A DNA stretch of 64,000 bases, taken from SAR324 cluster bacterium (GTDB lineage: Bacteria; SAR324; XYD2-FULL-50-16; JAERRU01). Positions within the stretch are counted from its first letter, which is position 1, and each line of letters opens with the position of its first letter. The position numbers and the translations under genes are program-made. This document shows, one piece after another, positions 34,977 to 45,477 of this stretch. A model generated the notes under the pieces. The model ran no database searches. It was not told where the DNA came from and was given only the letters and a program-made list of their open reading frames with translations. The stretch lies in contig JAERRU010000015.1 in assembly GCA_016735295.1 (NCBI GenBank), positions 1-64,000 of the forward strand, read 5' to 3'.

Positions 34977-36548
34977 ATGAAAATCTTTAGTGTACCTCAG
35001 CTAAAACTTTGGGATAAGCGTACGATAAATCAAAACCAAGTTGATAATTCTGCTAAGGTGAGCTCTGCCGTGTTAATAGAAAGAGCTGCTAGTGGGGTTG
35101 TTGATTGGTTATTGAACAAATTTTCATCCACTAAAGATGAGCTAACCTTCCATTTTTTTTGCGGGCCGGGCAATAATGGTGCTGATGGATTATTATCTGC
35201 TAATATATTACTGCAAAAGGGGTTAAAGGCGAAAGTATGGATATTTAAGGAGAGTGGTTCTGTTGATTATAACCGAGAATTAGCTAACCATAAGCTAGAA
35301 AATATTTATCACCTAAAAAATAAAAATGATAGCCTTAAGACTTTATCAGAGCTGGCAGAGCCTGATAACATTATTATAGATTCCATTTTTGGTAATGGAT
35401 TAAATAAAAAGCTTAGTGGAATCTTTGCCGAAACCATTTATTATTTGAATGATTTAGCAGGATTTAAAGTGGCTATTGACATGCCTAGCGGTTTGTTTGC
35501 TGATGATGAAACTATTGGTAAAGCTATTTTCAAGGCTGATACGGTGTTAACATTTGAGAAACCAAAATTATCTTTTTTTGTGGAAGATTCGCAAAAATTC
35601 ATCAAAAGTTGGAATATTATTAAGATCGGCTTAAGCAAGCATTTTGAGGAGGATTTATCATCTGATAATCATTATTTAACCAAAAATGAAATAGCCAAAT
35701 TAAAGATACCGCGTAATAAAATTTCCCATAAAAATACCTATGGCCATGTTTTGTTAGTTGGGGGAACAAAAGATAAATTTGGCTGTATCGCCTTAGCAGC
35801 TAAAGCCGCTTTGCGTAGCGGCTGTGGGTTGGTGAGCGTTGATTGTCCTTTAGAAGTAGGGGCTAAAGTTATTAGTATGATCCCAGAAGTTATGGCAGAG
35901 CAGGTATTTCATTATACTAATAATAATAAGGATGATGATGATGATAAAACTGATTATTCTCGCTGGACCGATAAAAATTATCACGCCATTGCCATAGGCC
36001 CAGGGCTAGAAATTAACTTGTTAGCGAAAGAAAGATTATTCGCTTTGCTAAATGTGCTTAATATGACTGATATACCCATTTTGATTGACGCTGATGGGCT
36101 AAATTTGATTGCTCGTTACCCTGAGCTTAAAAGTATGCTAGGCAGAAATTGCATTTTAACCCCTCACCCTAAAGAGTTTAGCCGTTTAGCGGGCCGCTCA
36201 TTTGATAATGGCTGGGATGAGCTAAAGGCTGCTCAAGATTTTGCGATTACACATAAACTGGTGCTGGTATTAAAAAAATCAGTTAGTATGATTTTCACGC
36301 CTGAAGGCAAAATTTATATATCAGAGCGTGGCACCCACGGAATGGCCACTGCTGGTAGTGGAGACGTATTAACTGGTATGATAACCAGCTTTTTAGGGCA
36401 AGGCTATACTCAACTAGATGCAGCACTGCTTGCCGTTTATTTACACGGCTTGGCGGGAGAAATTGGCGTAAACATTTTTTGCGCTGAATCTTTGATGGCC
36501 TCTGATATAATTGATAATATATCTGCTGCTTTTGGCATGCTTAGTTGA
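34977..36548 (+). CDS. nnrD: Bifunctional NAD(P)HX epimerase / ADP-dependent dehydratase
   Basis: Repairs hydrated NADH and NADPH. The N-terminal half (about 1-215) is the YjeF_N epimerase, with FCGPGNNGADG in place of the usual GxGNNGGDG. The C-terminal half (about 225-520) is the ribokinase-like dehydratase, with HVLLVGGTKDKFG, ITLTPHPKEFSRL-type ILTPHPKEF and the catalytic GTHGMATAGSGDVLTG. A run of Asn and Asp (NNNKDDDDDDK) near residue 318 comes from a trinucleotide repeat. It is preceded by pncA. Confidence 0.94.
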   Translation: MKIFSVPQLKLWDKRTINQNQVDNSAKVSSAVLIERAASGVVDWLLNKFSSTKDELTFHFFCGPGNNGADGLLSANILLQKGLKAKVWIFKESGSVDYNRELANHKLENIYHLKNKNDSLKTLSELAEPDNIIIDSIFGNGLNKKLSGIFAETIYYLNDLAGFKVAIDMPSGLFADDETIGKAIFKADTVLTFEKPKLSFFVEDSQKFIKSWNIIKIGLSKHFEEDLSSDNHYLTKNEIAKLKIPRNKISHKNTYGHVLLVGGTKDKFGCIALAAKAALRSGCGLVSVDCPLEVGAKVISMIPEVMAEQVFHYTNNNKDDDDDKTDYSRWTDKNYHAIAIGPGLEINLLAKERLFALLNVLNMTDIPILIDADGLNLIARYPELKSMLGRNCILTPHPKEFSRLAGRSFDNGWDELKAAQDFAITHKLVLVLKKSVSMIFTPEGKIYISERGTHGMATAGSGDVLTGMITSFLGQGYTQLDAALLAVYLHGLAGEIGVNIFCAESLMASDIIDNISAAFGMLS

Positions 36549-36673
36549 CGTTTAAATTATGTTTAGTAGATTTTTTTGTTGAAAAATTTTATCTGATATG
36601 CTAATAGCTATGCTGCTTAGTGTATTATACCATTTTATATTGTATATAAATTTTGCTTAAGAATAGGTTGAAT

Positions 36674-37615
36674 ATGAATATTGCTATTATTTTACCCGCT
36701 TTCAATGAAGAACATACTATCGCCAAAGTTATTACCAGCTTTCATAAAGAGCTCCCAAAAGCTAAAATTGTGGTAGTTAATAATGCTTCTACCGATAACA
36801 CCTTTAACGAAGCGACCAAAACTTTTGCCAAGCTTGATATTGGGGGCACTATCATCAATGAGGCCAGGCAAGGCAAGGGATTTGCCGTGCGAGCTGCCTT
36901 TACACAAATAGATGCTGATTATTATGTGCTTTGCGATGCTGATGACACTTACCCAGCTAACTCGGTTAAAGATTTATTAAACTTAGCCTATGAAGGAGCT
37001 GATTTAGTGGTGGGCAACCGCCTTAGCTCTGGATCATATAAAAAGCAAAATAACCGCCGCTACCACACTTTTGGTAATAGATTGATTAATTTTATCGTTA
37101 ATTGTCTTTTTTCAAATATTGATAAAATTAAAGATGTGATGAGTGGATACCGAGTTTTTAGCCGTAAATTTGTTAAAAATTATCCTATTTTGGTGCCCGG
37201 ATTTCAATTAGAAACTGATATGACCTTGCACGCCCTTGATAAAAGGTTTGTCGTGCGAGAAATGGAGGTTACTTACCAAAATCGTCCTAAAGAAAGCTTT
37301 TCAAAGCTTAATACTATATCTGACGGGCTTAAAGTACTTTTTTGTATTGCCAGGGTATTTCGCTATTACCGACCCTTATTCTTTTTTAGTATACTATCTC
37401 TCATATTTTTAATAACTGGTTTTTTATCGGCTATCCCAGTTTTACGAGATTGGATATTATATAGTTATATATATCACGTCCCTTTAGCTATTTTAGCTAG
37501 TTCTTTGGAATTGGTGGCTATACTAACTTTATTAGCAGGATTTATTTTGGATTCTTTGAGCCATCAAAATAAATTTATGTATGAGCATACTTTGCTTAAC
37601 CTCAAAAAAGATTAA
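36674..37615 (+). CDS. Glycosyltransferase family 2, polyprenyl-phosphate sugar synthase type
   Basis: GT-A glycosyltransferase of 313 aa resembling dolichyl/undecaprenyl-phosphate mannose or glucose synthases. It starts IILPAFNEEHTI. The nucleotide-sugar site is VNNASTDNT, and CDADDTYP supplies the acidic metal ligands. Two or three C-terminal hydrophobic helices (about 235-300) anchor it in the inner membrane. The ATG at 36674 begins directly at the family N-terminus. The upstream TTG at 36653 is less likely. With the next gene, a GT39-type membrane transferase, it would form a two-step system: sugar to lipid carrier, then to an acceptor. Its 3' end is copied twice more downstream. Confidence 0.85.
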   Translation: MNIAIILPAFNEEHTIAKVITSFHKELPKAKIVVVNNASTDNTFNEATKTFAKLDIGGTIINEARQGKGFAVRAAFTQIDADYYVLCDADDTYPANSVKDLLNLAYEGADLVVGNRLSSGSYKKQNNRRYHTFGNRLINFIVNCLFSNIDKIKDVMSGYRVFSRKFVKNYPILVPGFQLETDMTLHALDKRFVVREMEVTYQNRPKESFSKLNTISDGLKVLFCIARVFRYYRPLFFFSILSLIFLITGFLSAIPVLRDWILYSYIYHVPLAILASSLELVAILTLLAGFILDSLSHQNKFMYEHTLLNLKKD

Positions 37616-37802
37616 TATTTTTAATAATTATCCATAAGTTAAAATAGATTCATGTGCGAGCATGCTTTGCTTAATCGCAAAAAAGATTAATATGTTTAAT
37701 AATCTATCCATACGTTAAAATAGATTCATGTGCGAGCATACTGTGCTTAATTACAAAAAAGATTAATATGTTTAATAATTTATCTATACGTTGAAAATTT
37801 AA
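37579..37802. repeat. Three-copy 75-76-bp tandem repeat of the glycosyltransferase 3' end
   Basis: The motif gagcat with cttaa and caaaaaagattaatat occurs at 37583, 37658 and 37734. The first copy includes the last eleven codons and stop of the glycosyltransferase gene (stop 37613-37615). Copies two and three lie in the 197-bp spacer before the next gene and keep a recognisable degraded version of the coding end. Confidence 0.92.
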
Positions 37803-37812
37803 CATTACTCAT

Positions 37813-39363
37813 ATGCTAATGCTAAAAAATCATATAAATACTATTAAAACTATTAAAAATCCGTTTGCCACCAAATTTGAAATTTTGGCCCTACTCTTTT
37901 TAATATTTCATTTTGCACTGTGGACGTCTCTATCTACTTTATTTGATATCCACAGCGATATGGCTGATCATTTTATGAGCAGTCGATATTGGTCGTTATC
38001 CTATTATGAACATCCTCCTATGGTCGCTTGGAGCATGGCTTGGATTAACCTATTTCCCAATAGTTATCACATACCCTTATTAAAAATTGGCTCAGTAATT
38101 TTTAATTGCTTACTTTTATGGCAAGTATTTAGGATATCAATGTTGATAATGCCTAAACGCTATAGCCTTTACTCAATGCTGATTTTAGCGAGCACTGCAT
38201 ATCTTTCGTTAGGGTCGTTATTTTGGAGTATTGATCATCCTTATCTGCTTTTTTGGTTGTTGGCGACTAGATTTACTTTATTATATATTAACACCAAAAA
38301 CAGTAATTATCTTTTGCTGATGGGGGCTAGTTTGGGATTTGGAGCTCTATCTAAATACATCACAGTTTTATTTTATCTATCCCTATTCATCTGGGGCATA
38401 ATAACGCATAAGAGGTACAAATTACTTAAAAATTATTACTTTTACGCAGCAGGAATAATCTCATTTATCATTTTCCTTCCTGTCCTCTATTGGAATTATC
38501 AAAATGATTTTATGTCCTTTTGGTTCCACCTACAAAGAGTATTAACAGGAGTAAGTGGAATATCTAACCTGCTCATCTTTACGCTAGGGCATATACTTTT
38601 ATTTTCACCATTATTTGTATTTTTGGGTTGGATTAAATATGGCAAAGCTTTATTTGGCACTAGCCTCAACTCAGCTGATCAATTTTTAGGATTAAGTGCT
38701 GTAGTAGTGCTGGTATTCTTTTCTCTAGCTTCATTAACTGGCTCTATAGTGGAGCCTAAATATCTGAATGTTAGTTATTTATTTTTATATATTTTGTTAG
38801 CTAAACTTTTAACTAACAAGTTTTTAATTAAATATCGATATTATTTAAGATCCTCAATAGTTGTTACTTATCTAGCTAATATTGGTTTGGCTGTGTTTGT
38901 TTATGGGCAAGCTACTGGCTCTCACTTACCTTTACCAAGTGCGTTGCAAACAAAAATGGAAGGATTGTTATTTTGGAAAGATACTTCAGCTGGTATTAAT
39001 AATCTTTTGGAAATGAAAGATATCACGCCCCCGCCATTTGTAATATCACGTGACTATCAGTTATCGGGAATATTATCTTTGTATTTGAAGAATAAACCAT
39101 TTTCTCATACCATCGAAAAAGAAAAACGTAATTTATGGAGTAAGCCCCAAGATATTTCTGAAAAAGGTGCCCTGGTGGTTTGCTTGCAAGATGAGTGTAA
39201 TAAAACAATCAAAGATGTTCAAAAAAGACTTCCCAGCAATAGTATCAATAAATTGGGAATGGTTAAAGTAACCTTTCCTTCAAAGCACAATCGAGAATTA
39301 ATTATCTATTACCTAATGCCCCTAAATTTACCATGTGTGGGTTGTGAACTAAGCAAAAATTAG
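37813..39363 (+). CDS. GT39/ArnT-like polyprenyl-phosphate-sugar glycosyltransferase
   Basis: Integral membrane transferase of 516 aa with about ten predicted helices. The N-terminal loop contains FDIHSDMADHFMSSRYWSLSYYEHPP, with acidic residues followed by the YYEHPPM motif, which is typical of the PMT/ArnT (GT39/GT83) superfamily that uses lipid-phosphate sugars. A short periplasmic domain follows at about 390-516. It lies 197 bp after the lipid-phosphate-sugar synthase and probably uses its product to modify lipid A, another glycan or protein. The acceptor cannot be named. Confidence 0.82.
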   Translation: MLMLKNHINTIKTIKNPFATKFEILALLFLIFHFALWTSLSTLFDIHSDMADHFMSSRYWSLSYYEHPPMVAWSMAWINLFPNSYHIPLLKIGSVIFNCLLLWQVFRISMLIMPKRYSLYSMLILASTAYLSLGSLFWSIDHPYLLFWLLATRFTLLYINTKNSNYLLLMGASLGFGALSKYITVLFYLSLFIWGIITHKRYKLLKNYYFYAAGIISFIIFLPVLYWNYQNDFMSFWFHLQRVLTGVSGISNLLIFTLGHILLFSPLFVFLGWIKYGKALFGTSLNSADQFLGLSAVVVLVFFSLASLTGSIVEPKYLNVSYLFLYILLAKLLTNKFLIKYRYYLRSSIVVTYLANIGLAVFVYGQATGSHLPLPSALQTKMEGLLFWKDTSAGINNLLEMKDITPPPFVISRDYQLSGILSLYLKNKPFSHTIEKEKRNLWSKPQDISEKGALVVCLQDECNKTIKDVQKRLPSNSINKLGMVKVTFPSKHNRELIIYYLMPLNLPCVGCELSKN

Positions 39364-39411
39364 CCATATCTGAGCCGTTAAATTATTATATTTATCTGTT
39401 AGGTGATACGA

Positions 39412-40467
39412 CTAATTATTTTTATGCAACTCTGCATTTAAGCTAGCTGGAGCAAGGGTAGTCAAGCATTCTATCTGCCCATTAAGAGAATTACGCCTTA
39501 TCAGTAAATTATCTTTACCGGATAACTGACTAGCCTTAACACTTTCACTAACTATAACTCCATCTTTAGATAAAACCTTCAGCTTGCTCCCGGCGGTAAC
39601 ATAAAGCCCTGATTCAATAATACAATTATCACCTAAAGGAATTCCTAAACCGGCATTGGCACCTATCAAACAATTTTTACCAACTGAAATTAAAATATCT
39701 CCTCCGCCAGATAATCTGCCCATAGTAGACGCACCGCCCCCTAAATCAGAATTTTCATCCACCCACACCCCAGCAGAAATTCTGCCTTCTACCATATTAG
39801 GGCCTTGTGTGCCTGCGTTAAAATTGATAAAACCTTCATGCATCACAGTGGTGCCTGAGCCTAGATAGGCCCCTAATCTTATTCTAGCAGAATTGGCTAT
39901 TCGCACATTAGCGGGAATAACATAATCAGTTAAGCGGGGAAATTTGTCTATTGACCTGATAAATAGGGCGTCATCTGTAAATCTAGCTTTCCATAATTCA
40001 TCAGCTACATTAGCAGGGTTAATAGGGCCTTTATTGCTCCAGGCCACGTTAGGCAAAACGCTAAAGATATTGGTTAAATTTAATTCATTTGGCTTAAAAT
40101 GACGATAGGATAATAAATGTAATTTTAGATACGCCACCCCAACATCACTTAACGCCACATCATCGGTTAACAAAATAGCCACTAATTGGCGGTTTTTAGC
40201 TGACAAATAGCTAGCTTTCTTAGTCGCCTGAGCTATGAAATCAATCAATTTTTTGTGCTGATCGTTTGTTTTATCCAAGATAGCCAATAAATTAGCAATC
40301 ACCTTATCATCATTCAAACTCAGCGTCTGATTAGGGATAGTGATAATTTTTTTTAATTGATTTAAAAATTTATCATCAATCCCACTACAAGGCTCAACAA
40401 AAAAAAACTCAAGCCAGCCTAGCTTTTTATCCTTAGTCCCCAGCCCAATCGCCAAACTATTCACCAT
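39412..40467 (-). CDS. dapD: Tetrahydrodipicolinate N-succinyltransferase, long Pseudomonas-type
   Basis: Succinylates tetrahydrodipicolinate in the DAP/lysine pathway, feeding the meso-DAP used by MurE. A left-handed beta-helix of hexapeptide repeats begins near residue 190 (RIRLGAYLGSGTTVMHEGF). NFNAGTQGPNMVEGRISAGVWV and GGGASTMGRLSGGG match the approximately 345-aa DapD of Pseudomonas and actinobacteria rather than the 274-aa E. coli type. ATG 40467 gives MVNSLAIGLGT, aligning with that family. GTG 40476 is the alternative start. It is convergent with the GT39 gene and followed by nothing on its strand. Confidence 0.93.
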   Translation of the reverse strand: MVNSLAIGLGTKDKKLGWLEFFFVEPCSGIDDKFLNQLKKIITIPNQTLSLNDDKVIANLLAILDKTNDQHKKLIDFIAQATKKASYLSAKNRQLVAILLTDDVALSDVGVAYLKLHLLSYRHFKPNELNLTNIFSVLPNVAWSNKGPINPANVADELWKARFTDDALFIRSIDKFPRLTDYVIPANVRIANSARIRLGAYLGSGTTVMHEGFINFNAGTQGPNMVEGRISAGVWVDENSDLGGGASTMGRLSGGGDILISVGKNCLIGANAGLGIPLGDNCIIESGLYVTAGSKLKVLSKDGVIVSESVKASQLSGKDNLLIRRNSLNGQIECLTTLAPASLNAELHKNN

Positions 40468-40526
40468 ACCAGCCACCCAATTATATTAAAAAATATTACC
40501 AATATATAATAAAAATCTCTTCTTAA

Positions 40527-41534
<1,008 letters not shown>

Positions 41535-41576
41535 TTATAACTTTTTAAAATTTATGACTAATAATTAACAAAATAC

Positions 41577-42158
41577 TTAAATATATTCTCTACGCTCTTT
41601 ATCTAATATAGAAAAAGCTTCATTCACTATATATTTGCTCCAAAAATTAATATCTTTAGGCTTACTCACCAACTCTTGTGAGCTTATTTTGGGTATACCC
41701 CACCGCATAACATTAGGGCTATTTGCCTTCTTCCGTTTTTTATCAATCTCCCAACCAACCCTTTCCACCACCACCACCTTAGCTAAATTGATTATTTCAT
41801 CTGCTTTCTTCCATTCACCAAAACTACCCCACAGATCACTCCCTATATAAAGCACTAGCTTATACTTTATATCATAAACAGACCTTAACCTTGTTAAGTC
41901 TTCAATAGTATATGCTACCTTTTTATTATAAAAATTAAACCAATCAATTTTAGTTTCTCTTATCCCCTGAAAAGTAGCCACCACCAACCTAGACAAACAA
42001 TCTAATCTCTTGTGGTTAACCTTTAAGGGATTATTATTGATAGGTATTATTATTAATTTAGAAACTGATTTTGATGAAACTATTTTTTCGGCTAGCATCC
42101 TATGTCCCAAATGGGGCGGATTGAAACTACCTCCCAAAATAGCTATTTCTTTATCCAT
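41577..42158 (-). CDS. nadD: Nicotinate-nucleotide adenylyltransferase
   Basis: Adenylates nicotinate mononucleotide in NAD synthesis. The nucleotidyltransferase motif GGSFNPPHLGH is at residues 9-19. Later blocks LYIGSDLWGSFGEWKKADEI match the NadD substrate region. The expected ISS-T-R motif near the end is weak (ISSQELVSKPKDINFWSKY), so the 3' part is somewhat diverged. Length 193 aa. It heads the minus-strand nadD-gapA-dapD run. Confidence 0.88.
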   Translation of the reverse strand: MDKEIAILGGSFNPPHLGHRMLAEKIVSSKSVSKLIIIPINNNPLKVNHKRLDCLSRLVVATFQGIRETKIDWFNFYNKKVAYTIEDLTRLRSVYDIKYKLVLYIGSDLWGSFGEWKKADEIINLAKVVVVERVGWEIDKKRKKANSPNVMRWGIPKISSQELVSKPKDINFWSKYIVNEAFSILDKERREYI

Positions 42159-42603
42159 AATATGCTATTATCCTCCTTTATTTAGTTTTATCAATTAAAA
42201 AAATTAAAAAGATATCAATTATAACTTGGGACCTGCGTCAACCGGCTAGCACTCAATTTTTATTTCTTGATTATATAATTCATACCTCCAGCCATAGTCA
42301 TTAAGTATTGGTTATAATGTTTGCAATATAAAATATGGTTATATTAAACTATATAGAAGTAAATAAATTTAAGATATACGGTTATTTATAAAGTTATTGG
42401 CTTGCACTTGGTGTGTAATAAAAGTATAATCATAATTTCATGCCGATTAAAAAAATTTAATAAAAGGTTGTTTCTTTTAAAGATTTTATATTATATATTT
42501 GTTATCTATCTTATATACTTTATTTTTTAACCGATATTCTACTTAAGAAGTCTATTAAACAATTTAGTAATAGATACTAGTTTAGTTTAGTGCTTTTAAA
42601 AAA
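42159..42603. other. Divergent AT-rich intergenic region
   Basis: 445 bp between nadD (minus) and the PilZ gene (plus). It is strongly AT-rich with one GC-richer patch, gacctgcgtcaaccggctagc, near 42231. No ORF, tRNA or clear hairpin was found. Promoters for both flanking genes should be here. Confidence 0.5.
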
Positions 42604-43773
42604 ATGAATTTACCTATTTTTACTTTCTTAGATAAAGCTGCTCACTATAATATATACCTAGATAGGATTTACGAAAAATTTCTTACTCAACAAACTACCC
42701 AAAACTTTTTAAAAAGCTACCAAGACTACCAAAGAACTTCTATGGATTCTAAGGTATATTCGGTTTTAATATTTGTATTAGTGGCTTTTATTATAGGTGT
42801 AACGGGTATCGTTTTAATTCGTTATCTCTCCAAAGGTAAAATTAGCAGGCAAGTTGGTGATATCCATGATAACACGGCAACTTTACTGAAAAACCTTGCT
42901 ACCCAAAAATTACATGCCCTTAAGGCTTCTGCTGCTCAAATTAATGTTTTTTTTGAAATGTTAAAAAATGATAGTGATTATATAGAAGTCATTGAAAATC
43001 CCAACGTATTTGAAGAATACTTGAATTACTTCAAAATGGTGGAAGAAAATCCAGGTAAACTTAGACTAGCTGAATCACTACGTGATGTGTTTAATTTTAA
43101 TTTTAGCAACCTAAACGTTGAGTTTAGCCATACTAGAATGTTACCTGTTCGTCAAAAAATCAGAGTTTTCTTATACCGTGGGTTTAAAACGGCTGATTAT
43201 TTATCGGCGGTGGTTCGTAACCAACAAGACTTTTTTTCTATCTTACCCCCCAAAGTTAAGGGAGCGTGGGTTAGAATTGATGATTTGAAAGAGCTGGAAA
43301 TAAGAGTATCTAGAAAAGACGATAGTGAATATCAATTCTATTGCCCTTTAATGTGGCAATCTGACGATCAGGTTCCGCAAATTATACTGCAACATACTGA
43401 TAATATTACCAAAATTACTACCAGATTCTATAAACGATATCTCATAGAAATTCCTTGTAAAATTGCTAGATTTTCTAAAAATAATCTTAAATCTAGTGAA
43501 AAAATTAGCGTTACCACAAAAGATTTTAGCCAAGGGGGTATGTGTTTGGTTATTCCTAAAGCGGTGATTATTTCTCATGATGAGTTATTAGAAATTACTA
43601 TCCCTAGCACTCAGGTTAAAACTTTATTTGCCCGTATTGTAGCTCACAATTTATTAGATAATTCTGAAAATGCCTACCTTAATATAGAATTTACTGGTAT
43701 AACTGAAGTAGAACGCCTATTAATAGGTCGTTACATAAAATCTTTGCTTCCTATTGAGCAAATCGGTAGTTAG
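42604..43773 (+). CDS. Membrane protein with C-terminal PilZ domain
   Basis: Likely cyclic-di-GMP effector, 389 aa. A single transmembrane helix lies at about residues 52-73, followed by a helical middle section (about 80-270). The PilZ domain occupies about 275-385. KRYLIEIPCKI supplies the basic N-terminal loop, here weaker than the usual RxxxR, and DFSQGGMCL provides the D/N-x-S-x-x-G motif. No enzymatic domain was seen. Together with the HD-GYP protein at 1.2 kb it indicates a cyclic-di-GMP circuit. It is the only gene in its transcript as far as can be seen. Confidence 0.8.
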   Translation: MNLPIFTFLDKAAHYNIYLDRIYEKFLTQQTTQNFLKSYQDYQRTSMDSKVYSVLIFVLVAFIIGVTGIVLIRYLSKGKISRQVGDIHDNTATLLKNLATQKLHALKASAAQINVFFEMLKNDSDYIEVIENPNVFEEYLNYFKMVEENPGKLRLAESLRDVFNFNFSNLNVEFSHTRMLPVRQKIRVFLYRGFKTADYLSAVVRNQQDFFSILPPKVKGAWVRIDDLKELEIRVSRKDDSEYQFYCPLMWQSDDQVPQIILQHTDNITKITTRFYKRYLIEIPCKIARFSKNNLKSSEKISVTTKDFSQGGMCLVIPKAVIISHDELLEITIPSTQVKTLFARIVAHNLLDNSENAYLNIEFTGITEVERLLIGRYIKSLLPIEQIGS

Positions 43774-43875
43774 CTTTAATTAGTGGCTGGTGATTTTATT
43801 TTTCTATGAGTCCATTTACCATCAACAAATAGTATTTTTGCTGATCAAAAGTATTATTCACTAAAATTATTACCT

Positions 43876-45477
43876 ATGCCGATTCTAAAAGACATTATAA
43901 AATCATTAGAAGATAACAATAAAGTTGGTGCTTCACTAGATTTAGAATATACCGAAAAATCCTTACTTAATCTTGAAATTACCAACATTACTTATGATCC
44001 GGATAAAGTAAATTCACATTCGGCTTATTTGTGTTTGGAAAATGAGGAATTTCCTACTAATTTTGGGAAATACAATTCTTATCAACTAGCTAAAAAGGCT
44101 TACCAAAAGGGGGTTAGGTGTTTTATCAGCAGAAATGCTTTATCTTTTAGTCTAGATTGTGGTGGCGTTTTCACTATTATTTCCGATAATATCAACCGCT
44201 TAGGAGGATTTTTTGCTTCTATTGTATACCATAATCCTTTTAAGGATATACAGGTAATAGGCGTCACCGGCACTAAGGGAAAAACTACCACTAGTTTTTT
44301 TATAAATTCTATATTATCTCAAGCAAAAAAGAGAACTGGTATAATTGGTACTGTAGGTATTTTTTATCCTTCTACTCATGAAAGCACGGGATTTTTATCT
44401 AATCCCCCCGCGACGGATATATTTGAGATAGGAGTTAAGATGAGAAAAGAGCAAGTGGAGGTGTTGATTATGGAAATCACCAGCCATGGGGCTATTTTTG
44501 AAAGGAACTCGGCGTTAGAATTTGATATGATATTGATGACAAACATGAAATCAGATCATCTTGATTTTCACCGCACTTTATTAGAATATCGCAATGCCAA
44601 AATGCTTTATTTTGAAAGATTGAGCAGTTACGATAATCCGTGCATTGCCATATTTAATAAAGATGACATTCACACCAAAGAATTTATTCAAACTTGCCAC
44701 AAAGGCAAGGCAAACGGCTATGAGGTTTTGACTTATGGAATCACCGATAAACAAGCCGATCTTAATGCCCAAGTAATCAAAGAATCTGATCAGGGGAGCC
44801 TATTTGAATTATATTTTAAGGGTAAGCATATCGATCAAATTAATTTGCGTTTGCCAGGATTATTTAATGTATATAATGGTTTAGCCGCTATTTTGGCATG
44901 TCAATTACTAGGAATAAAGCACAAACATATTAAGCATGTTTTAGAAAATAGCGTTAATGTGCCTGGTAGATTTGAGATAATAGAAACAAAACTAGGCTTT
45001 AAGGTGGTAATAGATTACGCTCATACTTATGATTCTTTGCGAAATATAATTGAGAGTTTAAAAAAAATAACTCCTAAAAAGGTGATTGTGGTTTTTGGTT
45101 GTGGTGGTGATAGAGACAAAACAAAACGGCCTATGATGGGCGAGGTGGCTAGTAATTTAGCTGATATAGTAATCATCACATCTGATAATCCTCGTGATGA
45201 GAACCCTCTATCAATTATAAAAGACATAAATGCTGGGATAGATGATAATCATTTAGCCAAGGTGTTAGTTATTGCTGATCGCAAGGAAGCAATTTTAAAA
45301 GCACTCAAGATGGCGAGTAAAGGGGACATGCTGTTAGTTGCGGGAAAGGGGCATGAGAGGTATCAATTAATTAAGGGAAAATTTAATGATTTTGATGATA
45401 CTAAGATAGTTAATGAATTTTTAGTTGATTTAAGTTGTGAGGGAGATACAATTTATGACCATGAAACTACTTCTTAA
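43876..45477 (+). CDS. murE: UDP-MurNAc-tripeptide ligase, meso-DAP-adding
   Basis: Adds meso-diaminopimelate to UDP-MurNAc-L-Ala-D-Glu. The ATP loop GTKGKTT is at 132-138. The DNPR motif at 437-440 (SDNPRDENP) is the sequence that selects meso-DAP over lysine, agreeing with dapD in the window. At 533 aa it is slightly longer than E. coli MurE (495 aa). It overlaps alr by one base (TAATG), indicating translational coupling. Confidence 0.95.
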   Translation: MPILKDIIKSLEDNNKVGASLDLEYTEKSLLNLEITNITYDPDKVNSHSAYLCLENEEFPTNFGKYNSYQLAKKAYQKGVRCFISRNALSFSLDCGGVFTIISDNINRLGGFFASIVYHNPFKDIQVIGVTGTKGKTTTSFFINSILSQAKKRTGIIGTVGIFYPSTHESTGFLSNPPATDIFEIGVKMRKEQVEVLIMEITSHGAIFERNSALEFDMILMTNMKSDHLDFHRTLLEYRNAKMLYFERLSSYDNPCIAIFNKDDIHTKEFIQTCHKGKANGYEVLTYGITDKQADLNAQVIKESDQGSLFELYFKGKHIDQINLRLPGLFNVYNGLAAILACQLLGIKHKHIKHVLENSVNVPGRFEIIETKLGFKVVIDYAHTYDSLRNIIESLKKITPKKVIVVFGCGGDRDKTKRPMMGEVASNLADIVIITSDNPRDENPLSIIKDINAGIDDNHLAKVLVIADRKEAILKALKMASKGDMLLVAGKGHERYQLIKGKFNDFDDTKIVNEFLVDLSCEGDTIYDHETTS

